DNA of 64,000 nt from an uncultured Oscillospiraceae bacterium (GTDB lineage: Bacteria > Bacillota > Clostridia > Oscillospirales > Acutalibacteraceae). The translations under genes and the position numbers were made by a program. The notes beneath the pieces were generated by a model. It did not search any database and was not told the DNA's origin. It saw only the letters and a program-made list of their open reading frames with translations. The DNA is taken from assembly GCA_949289045.1 (NCBI GenBank), contig CASEMN010000011.1, positions 1-64,000 of the forward strand, in the 5' to 3' direction. Below are positions 1 through 6,638 of this stretch, piece by piece. Every line of letters begins with the position of its first letter. Position 1 is the stretch's first letter.

Positions 1-46
1 ATATTCTTTTCGCATTTTTTCACCGCCTTTTCTTCATTATACAACA

Positions 47-84
47 AAAGATAGGAGACACGTTTTTTTGTGTCTCCTATCTTT
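47..84 (-). terminator. Stem-loop after thioesterase gene
   Basis: A perfect 15-bp stem (47-61 with 70-84) around an 8-nt T-rich loop lies about 80 bp past the thioesterase stop. On the minus strand it is followed by CTTTTGTTG, a weak T tract, so it probably terminates that gene. The strong symmetry also allows action on plus-strand transcripts. Confidence 0.6.
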
Positions 85-164
85 ATACCACTTCATATTG
101 GACGGCTTTTTTTATTTTCACTTTATCAGTTTTATTATAGGTCAAATTAAAATAGTTAAGTTTT

Positions 165-557
165 TTATTGGTCTTTTCTCTCCTGAGCCTTTTTGAGAAA
201 CTTCTCCTTGTAAACTATAAATCTTTCATGAACGCCCTCGCCTATTTCGCCTTTTTCATCTGAGGCCGTTACTTTAAAAATAAGCTTTCTGCCTTCTACC
301 GCCGTAAGCTCAGCGCAGGCGGTTACCTTCATACCCACAGCAGTTGCAGCATTATGGCTTACATTTAAAAGAGTACCGACGGTTGTGCTTCCCTCTTCGA
401 GAAATTTATCGGCACATTTTGAAGCGGCGTTTTCCATAAGGGCAAGCATAAAGGGAGTTGCAAAAACCGGAAGAGAACCGCTTCCTGCGGCTATTGCTGT
501 ATTTTCATCAGTCACAACAGTTTCAGAATAACATTTTGTTCCTATTTCAAAAGTCAT
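165..557 (-). CDS. FlK-like hotdog-fold thioesterase
   Basis: A 130-residue single-domain protein resembling the fluoroacetyl-CoA thioesterase (FlK) family of hotdog acyl-CoA thioesterases. The spacing Thr34-Glu42-His68 exactly reproduces the FlK catalytic Thr42-Glu50-His76 spacing, and the VGTLLNVSHNAAT segment matches the family's conserved VG..VxVSHxAAT block. It should hydrolyse a small acyl-CoA in the cytoplasm. The substrate cannot be read from sequence, and fluoroacetate detoxification should not be assumed because gut clostridia carry many homologues. The start at 557 has an AAAGGAG ribosome site about 9 nt upstream. It appears monocistronic, with its own promoter at 590-618 and a stem-loop after the stop. 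Confidence 0.8.
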   Translation of the reverse strand: MTFEIGTKCYSETVVTDENTAIAAGSGSLPVFATPFMLALMENAASKCADKFLEEGSTTVGTLLNVSHNAATAVGMKVTACAELTAVEGRKLIFKVTASDEKGEIGEGVHERFIVYKEKFLKKAQERKDQ

Positions 558-589
558 TATTAGTTCTCCTTTGCAAATTGATTGTTATA

Positions 590-618
590 ATTTTACCACA
601 GACCTTATTTGTGTACAA
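590..618 (-). promoter_or_regulatory. Putative sigma-A promoter of thioesterase gene
   Basis: On the minus strand, TTGTAC (613-618) and TAAAAT (590-595) are separated by 17 bp, about 33 bp upstream of the thioesterase start. Confidence 0.5.
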
Positions 619-713
619 TAATAATTAAGCTTAGTATAAAAGATATAATTTACACATCAGCTTGATTTTTGTGATAAATTTATAAAATAATACTGATTAA
701 CTATTGAATTTTG

Positions 714-743
714 TTGCTTTGTATGTTACACTCCCGATATAAT
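714..743 (+). promoter_or_regulatory. Putative promoter of GH18 lipoprotein gene
   Basis: TTGCTT (714-719), an 18-bp spacer and a perfect TATAAT (738-743) lie 30 bp before the start codon. Confidence 0.5.
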
Positions 744-773
744 TATTTGTCTTAACAAAGGAGTGTGTTTTTT

Positions 774-2186
774 ATGAAAACAGGCAAAAAGTTTTTAGCC
801 GCACTATGTGCCCTGGGCGTGCTTACAACAGGTTTTGCTGGCTGTACAGCCGGAAAATATGACGTCCCGGATTTAAGCTCCCAAGCTCTCTCATTTTCCT
901 CTGAAAATGAAGATCAGCTAAAAAAGATCACCGATGAAAAGCTTTCTTCTTATGTAACCCTTTCCTCCGGAGAAAGCATAGAGCTTAATCTCGGAGAGGA
1001 AAAAACTTTCGATCAGGTTGTTTTAAGAGAAAAAGGAGATAATCTCAATAAATTCTCAATTTCCGTATATGCCAATAACAAATGGGAAAAAGTCTACGAG
1101 GGAGACAGAATTTTAGAATATCGCCTTTGCTATATCGGAGATGTAACCGCTGAGAAAGTTAAAATTACAGCTGAAGACTGTATAGAACCGGTTAAGTTAA
1201 GCGAAGTACAGATAAGAGCCAGTGCAGAAAGAACGGAATCGATAAAGGTAAGCCAATATATTTGCTTTGACGACCACTTTGATGAAATGGCGGCAAGAAC
1301 TGACAACAGCTTCAGCGGATATTATAACGTTGTAACCGACGCTATTATAATAGGTACAATTTCTCTGGATGAACAGGGAAAGGTTGTAATAGCAGGCGGA
1401 GAGGAACAGTTTGCAGAGCGTATGGAAGCTTTCCGCAAAGCCATCGGTGAAAATGATACAAAAATCTGGGTCACCGTTGGATTTGATATGAAAGACGCTG
1501 AGGGAAACAGAGACCATAACGCCACTGCTGACTTTGTAAATGAAAACATTGAAGCAATTACTGCGAACATTAAAGCATTTACTGAAAAGTACGGAATTTA
1601 CGGCGTTGACTACGACTGGGAATATCCCGAAAAATCCTCACAGTGGAAAGCTTACAATAAAATCATAACCGAAACCGCCAAAGTAACAAAAGTATCCATA
1701 GCCCTTCCTCCCTGGGGAATAAAGCTCAGCGACGAGGCGATTGCTGCTCTTGAACATGTAAACGTTATGGCGTACGACCTTTTTGACGAAAGAGGCGACC
1801 ATGCAAACAGCTTTGTTGCAGGATGGGATTCAATTAAAAAAGTTATGAAAAGCGGAATACCCATTGAAAAAATACTTTTAGGCGTCCCCACCTACGGCAG
1901 AACTACAGATAAATCCGGCGATGCATGGCCCAGCTATAAGGACTATGATTTAGGAAAATGGGGAAATCTTATAGAGGATTATCCTTATACAACAGCTGAC
2001 GGCGAAAAAAAGACCTGCGACGCCTACGTTAACAGTTACGGACAGGTAAGAGATAAAACAGCTCTTGCCATAAGCAGCGGGGCAGGAGGAATTATGATAT
2101 TCCGTGAGGGCTGCGATTCAGATTACACGGAGCAATATTGCCTTCACCGTGCAGTAGAAGAAGTAATTGAGGCAACCGGAAAGTAA
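774..2186 (+). CDS. GH18-type glycosidase lipoprotein with F5/8C-like domain
   Basis: A 470-residue surface protein. It begins with a charged/hydrophobic signal and a lipobox-like FAGC (Cys24), so it is probably a lipoprotein. Residues about 60-150 resemble the F5/8 type C (discoidin-like) module often attached to fucosidases (FDQVVLRE, then W...Y.GD at the end). Residues about 155-465 form a GH18 barrel with the DxDxE catalytic signature as GVDYDWEYP (Asp279, Asp281, Glu283). GH18 enzymes cleave beta-1,4-GlcNAc links in chitin, N-glycans (ENGase) or peptidoglycan-like glycans. The exact substrate is not determinable here. The ATG at 774 is chosen over the in-frame GTG at 765 because AAAGGAG (757-763) is correctly spaced only for 774. 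It is monocistronic, with a terminator directly downstream. Confidence 0.85.
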   Translation: MKTGKKFLAALCALGVLTTGFAGCTAGKYDVPDLSSQALSFSSENEDQLKKITDEKLSSYVTLSSGESIELNLGEEKTFDQVVLREKGDNLNKFSISVYANNKWEKVYEGDRILEYRLCYIGDVTAEKVKITAEDCIEPVKLSEVQIRASAERTESIKVSQYICFDDHFDEMAARTDNSFSGYYNVVTDAIIIGTISLDEQGKVVIAGGEEQFAERMEAFRKAIGENDTKIWVTVGFDMKDAEGNRDHNATADFVNENIEAITANIKAFTEKYGIYGVDYDWEYPEKSSQWKAYNKIITETAKVTKVSIALPPWGIKLSDEAIAALEHVNVMAYDLFDERGDHANSFVAGWDSIKKVMKSGIPIEKILLGVPTYGRTTDKSGDAWPSYKDYDLGKWGNLIEDYPYTTADGEKKTCDAYVNSYGQVRDKTALAISSGAGGIMIFREGCDSDYTEQYCLHRAVEEVIEATGK

Positions 2187-2210
2187 AAAAACATAAAAGT
2201 ATAAAAGTCA

Positions 2211-2253
2211 AAAATACCCGTGATCATGTTTCAAACATTTTCACGGGTATTTT
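2211..2253 (+). terminator. Terminator of GH18 gene
   Basis: A 13-bp perfect stem (2211-2223 with 2241-2253), ending in a T-rich arm, lies 25 bp after the GH18 stop. Confidence 0.7.
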
Positions 2254-2264
2254 ATATTATAAGG

Positions 2265-2303
2265 AAAACAAAAAACAGCACTGCAAAGGAGGGAGCAGTG
2301 CTG
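2265..2303 (-). terminator. Terminator of ECF/B12 operon
   Basis: A 9-10 bp GC-rich stem (2276-2284 with 2295-2303) lies 60 bp past the ecfS stop. On the minus strand it is followed by TTTTTTGTTTTCC, a classical intrinsic terminator closing the leftward ECF operon. Confidence 0.8.
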
Positions 2304-2361
2304 TTCGGGAAAGGTGTTGAAAATACAACCCCTGTTTTACTCTTACTTATCCTCAAGTGTC

Positions 2362-3105
2362 TCATTGTTTCAAAGACATCAATCCATACTTTATTTTAAT
2401 TCTATAAAGCTTTTCCGTCAAGGGTTTAAGGGCTATTATAAGAAAAAAAACTGTCGCAGCGGCATGAACAAGGTCGAAAGGCAGTCCGGAAGCGTAAATA
2501 GAAAGGACTGTCTGCCAGTTTATCGCCACTACAGAGGAAAAAAGCGTTGAAAGATTCATCAGTCCTCCGTAAATTATAAGAGTCGAAAGACCTCCGAAAA
2601 TTATGACAAGAGGATACTCTTTTTTTGTAATCGGCTTTCTGCCGAAAATAAGTCCTGCAAGAAAACCTATTATTCCGCAGCAGAACATCTGCCAGGGAGT
2701 CCATGGGCCCTGACCGAAAAAGAAATTGGAGACAAAAGCCGTCATGGCTCCCGTCAAAAATCCGCTTTCTGCTCCGAAGCAGATTCCCGTTATAATTACA
2801 ATTGAAACCATGGGCTTAAACTGAGGCAGCATGAAAAAAGCTCCTCTTCCCGCAACACCTATGGCACACATTGCGGCGATTACCGCAAGCTCCCTGGCCG
2901 ACGGTTTACGGCTTTCAAAGGACATGAAAAAGGGAAGCATCGTTAAAAGTATTATTAAAAGGCTGATGAGATAATACTTTCTGTCCCCTAAAAATATAAT
3001 TCCGAAAGCTATTACAGCGGGGATGACTATTAGTATAATAAGGCAGGAAAGCAGCATGTGCCTGTTAAAGCCATGTTTTACTTTTTCTCTTTCGAGGCGA
3101 GACAT
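2362..3105 (-). CDS. ECF transporter S component (probable cobalamin)
   Basis: A 247-residue integral membrane protein with about six hydrophobic segments, of the ECF transporter substrate-binding (S) family. The central GRGAFFMLPQFKP...GICFG segment and the C-terminal amphipathic tail are typical of such S components. It is the last gene of a leftward operon and overlaps the fused ECF ATPase by 28 bp. AAGGAGG lies 9 nt before the start. The S component sets substrate specificity. Nothing in the protein alone names the ligand, but the cobalamin riboswitch and DUF4430 lipoprotein in the same unit make a CbrT-like cobalamin carrier the best inference. Confidence 0.8.
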   Translation of the reverse strand: MSRLEREKVKHGFNRHMLLSCLIILIVIPAVIAFGIIFLGDRKYYLISLLIILLTMLPFFMSFESRKPSARELAVIAAMCAIGVAGRGAFFMLPQFKPMVSIVIITGICFGAESGFLTGAMTAFVSNFFFGQGPWTPWQMFCCGIIGFLAGLIFGRKPITKKEYPLVIIFGGLSTLIIYGGLMNLSTLFSSVVAINWQTVLSIYASGLPFDLVHAAATVFFLIIALKPLTEKLYRIKIKYGLMSLKQ

Positions 3106-4745
3106 CGGGTAATAACCTCCTTATTTGTAACAGCGTCAGGAACTACAAAACGGCTCATTCTGTTGGCGGCAGTGGTATAAAAGCTGTTGCCTGTGAAAAA
3201 TTCATTTGCCTTAGCCGTTGAAACTGCCTCTCCGCAGAAAAGCAGGGTGCAGAAATCTGCATACTGAGCACAAAATTCTATATCGTGAGATACGGCTATT
3301 ACCGTAACCCCTTTCAGGTTAAGCTCATTAATTATCTGAGCAAGTTCTTCTTTAAAACAGCAGTCAAGTCCCTTTGTAGGCTCGTCCAGTAAAAGAACGT
3401 CGGGTTTTGTGAGAAGCACCTTTGCAAGAGCAGCTCTCTGCTGCTCACCGCCGCTTAAATCGTAGGGATGACGGGAAAGAAGATTTTGGAGGTGAACCTG
3501 CTTTGCCGCCTCCCGTGCAGTTTTTTCCTTTTCCTCACGGCTCATTTTTACATTAATCCCCTCTTCTATATCTTCAAGAAGAGTTTTCTTTACAAAAAGT
3601 GTCTGGGGATTTTGGGGAAGCAGCGCAATTTTAAGTTTTTCTCCCTTTTCCCCTATTGTGATTTTTCCTCTGTATGCCTTTAAATTACCTGAAATAAGGG
3701 AAAGAAGGGTTGTTTTGCCCGCTCCGTTGCCACCTAAAACAGCGTGGAAAGTCCCTTTTTTAACTGAGAAATTAAGGTCCTTTATTACATCTGAGCCTTT
3801 TTTCTCGTACCTGAACCACAAATCATGTATTTTTATAGCGTCGGGAAGATTTTTTTCGTCGTGATTTTCCTCTCTCTCTTTTTCCGCCGGAACTTTATCT
3901 TTCATATACTCCGAAAGAAAAATTCTTCCGTCACGTACAGTCAGCGGAAGTTCCCCTTCAAAGCCCGGGTTTTTGCTATGCTCGAGAATTTCCGACGCAA
4001 TCTGAACCGGAGCCGGCATAGCTCCCGCCATTGGATTGCCCGTTTTCTTTAAAAGAGAGTAGGCTTCACAGGGAGAACAGGAAAAACTTCTGCCCTCTTC
4101 CATTACAATAACCTTATCTGCAAGGGGGATTACCTCTTCGAGACGGTGCTCTGAAATTATAACCGTAACTCCCAAAGCGGAGTTTATTTTTTTTACGGCC
4201 GCTAAAAAATCGGCGGCGGCTATGGGGTCAAGCTGTGAGGTTGGCTCGTCAAGGATAATCACCTGGGGCTGCATCGCCATTATGGAAGCCAGATTTAAAA
4301 GCTGCTTCTGTCCGCCGGAAATCTCCTCAACTCCCTTATTAAACCACTGCTGTATACCGAAAAAGCTTGCCATTTCCGCAACTTTAAGTCTTATGCGGCG
4401 GGGCTCCTCCCCAAGGGATTCGAGACCGAAGGCCAGTTCATGCCAAACTTTATCGGTTACTATCTGATTTTCCGGGCTCTGCATAACGTAGCCTATTTTA
4501 GAAACAGCTTCCCGCTGTGACAAATCGTTTACATTCCTGCCCTCAAAAAGGATTTCACCTTCACGTTTTCCGTGGGGAGTAATTGCCGGTTTAAGGTGAC
4601 GAAGCAAAGTAGTTTTGCCGCAGCCGGATTTTCCGCATATGACGACAAATTCGCCTTTTTCGATTTTTAAATTTATATTATCAAGAGCTTTTCCCTCCCC
4701 CAAAGGATAGGAAAAACTCAGATTTTTGATTTCAAACGATACCAT
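3078..4745 (-). CDS. Fused ECF transporter ATPase (two ABC domains)
   Basis: A 555-residue cytosolic protein with two complete ABC ATPase domains in one chain. Domain 1 is about residues 1-240 (Walker A GKSGCGKTT with Lys44, signature ISGGQKQ, Walker B VIILDEPTS). Domain 2 is about residues 305-530 (Walker A GGNGAGKTT, signature LSGGEQQR, Walker B VLLLDEPT). In most ECF systems EcfA and EcfA' are separate proteins. Here one polypeptide supplies both nucleotide-binding sites that drive EcfT/EcfS. It overlaps EcfT upstream and EcfS downstream by 28 bp each, implying translational coupling and a dedicated (group I-like) ECF module. GGAGG lies 6 nt before the start. Confidence 0.92.
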   Translation of the reverse strand: MVSFEIKNLSFSYPLGEGKALDNINLKIEKGEFVVICGKSGCGKTTLLRHLKPAITPHGKREGEILFEGRNVNDLSQREAVSKIGYVMQSPENQIVTDKVWHELAFGLESLGEEPRRIRLKVAEMASFFGIQQWFNKGVEEISGGQKQLLNLASIMAMQPQVIILDEPTSQLDPIAAADFLAAVKKINSALGVTVIISEHRLEEVIPLADKVIVMEEGRSFSCSPCEAYSLLKKTGNPMAGAMPAPVQIASEILEHSKNPGFEGELPLTVRDGRIFLSEYMKDKVPAEKEREENHDEKNLPDAIKIHDLWFRYEKKGSDVIKDLNFSVKKGTFHAVLGGNGAGKTTLLSLISGNLKAYRGKITIGEKGEKLKIALLPQNPQTLFVKKTLLEDIEEGINVKMSREEKEKTAREAAKQVHLQNLLSRHPYDLSGGEQQRAALAKVLLTKPDVLLLDEPTKGLDCCFKEELAQIINELNLKGVTVIAVSHDIEFCAQYADFCTLLFCGEAVSTAKANEFFTGNSFYTTAANRMSRFVVPDAVTNKEVITRCLASKEKK

Positions 4746-5602
4746 TTAAAGTCCTCCGTAAGACTGAATATAAGTGGGAAAGCCATTAAGAGAAAATAAG
4801 CAATATACACGATCAAACCGAAAACTGAAAAATCGGAAAGCACAATTGCCGGATAATAATTTACGCTGCCCTCTCCCCTTAAAAGTCCGGCAAATATAAC
4901 CGAGACTAAAATTAGTATAGCGGAAAGTGACAATCCGTCACGTTTATCAAAGCGGAAACCTGAAAAGGAAGTACGTCCTTTAAGACCCCATCCCCTGCTC
5001 TTCATGGAATCGGCAGTTTCAACTGCGTTTTCCAAAGCCCATGTAATTAATATTGATAGGATTTTTACGCCGTTTCCGATTTTGGTGAAAAATCCGCCAT
5101 TATCGTAGCTTCTGCCGATGCATTTCTGAGCATAGGTTATTTTTTTAAGCTGTGCGGAAAATCTCGGCACAAACCTTAAGGTCATTGAAAACAAAATGGC
5201 GATGGACGGGGAAATTTTCCCGAAAACACACATAAGTTTATCGGAAGTCATAACCTCATTAAGACAGGAAAACCACAAAAGCACCCCTAAAAGCATCAGA
5301 GCTGCGGCAAGGGAATAGACAAGCGATTCCAAAGTTATGGGGTTATCGTTTACGTAAACAAGAATTGTAACTCCTTCATGGTTAAATGCGGCATTGATTA
5401 TTGCGGCAAAAATCACAACGGGTAAACAAAGTCCCAGTGATTTAATTCCTTTTTTACCTTTAAGATAAACGCAGTAGCTAAAGGCACAGACAAAGGAAAT
5501 TACAAGAAAAACCGGATGCATTAAGAACATTGAAAATCCGGCGGCGAAAATAAAAAACAGAAACAGTACAGCGGGATGAAGTGAGGCAAAGGGAGTATTC
5601 AT
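4718..5602 (-). CDS. ecfT: ECF transporter transmembrane component EcfT
   Basis: A 294-residue membrane scaffold protein of the CbiQ/EcfT family. Several hydrophobic helices flank a cytosolic coupling region, with the conserved SMKSRGWGLKGR motif near residues 200-210 matching the Ala/Ser-Arg-Gly coupling signature that docks into the ATPases. It links the fused EcfA to EcfS. It is preceded by the DUF4430 lipoprotein gene with an ATGA-type overlap (5599-5602) and overlaps the ATPase gene downstream, so the unit is co-translated. Confidence 0.88.
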   Translation of the reverse strand: MNTPFASLHPAVLFLFFIFAAGFSMFLMHPVFLVISFVCAFSYCVYLKGKKGIKSLGLCLPVVIFAAIINAAFNHEGVTILVYVNDNPITLESLVYSLAAALMLLGVLLWFSCLNEVMTSDKLMCVFGKISPSIAILFSMTLRFVPRFSAQLKKITYAQKCIGRSYDNGGFFTKIGNGVKILSILITWALENAVETADSMKSRGWGLKGRTSFSGFRFDKRDGLSLSAILILVSVIFAGLLRGEGSVNYYPAIVLSDFSVFGLIVYIAYFLLMAFPLIFSLTEDFKWYRLKSKI

Positions 5603-6345
5603 CGGTTATTTTCCTCGAACCACTGGTCACCTACGTCACGGCCCAGGTCACAGGTGTAGCGCCACTGTATTTTGTCGCCGTCTTTGAGCTTATACCTGCT
5701 GCATCCGTAATTTGGGAACCAGCCGTTTACGCTGTAAGTCCAGCCGGAAAGATCTCCGCAGTCGAACTCGTAAAGGTTTCCTATACCCTCAATGTAGTTA
5801 CTGTTATACATCGGGGTATTCTCAAACTCCATATGTATTCTGTTTTTCTTCATTTCACGGTTAAGTACGTCAAAAACCGTTTCGCCTTCATAAAAAATAA
5901 CTTTTCGCTCTTTATATATAATTCCGTCCTTTGGAAGCACGGAAAGTTTTTCCTCTTTAAGTTTATCCATATTGTCGAGAATAGTTAAGCAGTCTACAGA
6001 AAGGGTGCAGTAATATACCTTTGTTTTATCTGCGGGCTCGTCGCTGTCAACGGGAGCCGGTCTTTCCTGCTGAGACTGAGTTTCTTTCTGAGATGTGGTC
6101 TCCTGTGAAGAGGATGTATTTTTATCCTCTTTCTTGTTTTCTGAATCTGAAGCAGAAGAATATTTTTCTCCCTGTTCGGAACTGTCAGTTATATAGTTTT
6201 CGATTTCACTGTCAGATACACCGACATTATCGGTGGGAATATCCTCCGGGAATTCAATTTTGCATCCGGAAAAAATTACTGTTATTAAAATAAAAAGAGA
6301 TAAAGCAAGTGAGGCAGTTTTTTTCATTTCATCTTTCAGGGACAA
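5599..6345 (-). CDS. DUF4430 (intrinsic-factor-like) lipoprotein
   Basis: A 248-residue lipoprotein: N-terminal hydrophobic signal ending VIFSGC, a long Ser/Thr/Glu/Gln-rich linker (about residues 35-105), and a C-terminal DUF4430 domain (about 108-245). The domain carries the hallmark GNLYEFDCGDLSGWTYSVNGWF and GDKIQWRYTCDLGRDVG blocks. DUF4430 is the bacterial relative of the C-terminal domain of transcobalamin/gastric intrinsic factor, so a cobalamin-binding role at the cell surface fits the riboswitch and the ECF genes that follow. That role is inference. The TTG start at 6345 is chosen because an AAAGGA site lies about 7 nt upstream. An in-frame ATG follows at codon 7. It is coupled to ecfT by a 4-nt overlap. 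Confidence 0.8.
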   Translation of the reverse strand: MSLKDEMKKTASLALSLFILITVIFSGCKIEFPEDIPTDNVGVSDSEIENYITDSSEQGEKYSSASDSENKKEDKNTSSSQETTSQKETQSQQERPAPVDSDEPADKTKVYYCTLSVDCLTILDNMDKLKEEKLSVLPKDGIIYKERKVIFYEGETVFDVLNREMKKNRIHMEFENTPMYNSNYIEGIGNLYEFDCGDLSGWTYSVNGWFPNYGCSRYKLKDGDKIQWRYTCDLGRDVGDQWFEENNR

Positions 6346-6367
6346 CGCCCCATCCTTTCTTTTTAAG

Positions 6368-6395
6368 GGAGTCGGACTGAAAAACGTCCGACTCC
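6368..6395. other. 10-bp stem-loop before DUF4430 gene
   Basis: A perfect 10-bp stem (6368-6377 with 6386-6395) and 8-nt loop sit just upstream of the lipoprotein's ribosome site. On the minus strand no T tract follows, so for the operon it looks more like an mRNA processing or stability hairpin than a terminator. On the plus strand a T-rich stretch follows it. Confidence 0.45.
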
Positions 6396-6520
6396 GATTT
6401 TATTTTTTAATAGAATCAGTTGCCGACGTGGCGACTGTTTGTGAGTTGGTTTTGCGGAATTCTTTAGTTCCTTTTTCTTTTCATAAAGTCCGCCGCAGGC
6501 AGATGAAGTTATTTATTACA

Positions 6521-6638
6521 GTCAGTTGGTGTGCGATTTGGATGCAAGCTCAGCTTGCCCGCAGGCACTTATAGTTGTTTATTTCTGTCATTTGGCGTGC
6601 GAATTGGGTGCAGCGTCACGCTGCCAGGCTAAGCCTGC
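6521..6638 (+). repeat. Palindromic intergenic repeat, copy A (two units)
   Basis: Two related units start at 6521 and 6587 with GTCA-T-TGG-GTGCG. Each carries a 15-nt palindrome of the form GCNNNNT-C-ANNNNGC (6544-6558 and 6610-6624) with different arm sequences. The first unit is followed by CGCAGGCACTTATAGTTG. The last palindromic bases run into the stop codon of the propeller gene at 6629. The same family occurs at 21.3, 25.6, 41.9 and 56.8 kb. Confidence 0.8.

Noticed and set aside
774..2186. Chitin-specific chitinase assignment
   Set aside because: GH18 catalytic signature is clear, but substrate (chitin, N-glycan or other) cannot be decided from sequence, so only GH18-type is claimed.
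2314..2550. 78-codon plus-strand frame over the ecfS end
   Set aside because: Antisense shadow of ecfS and its terminator region.
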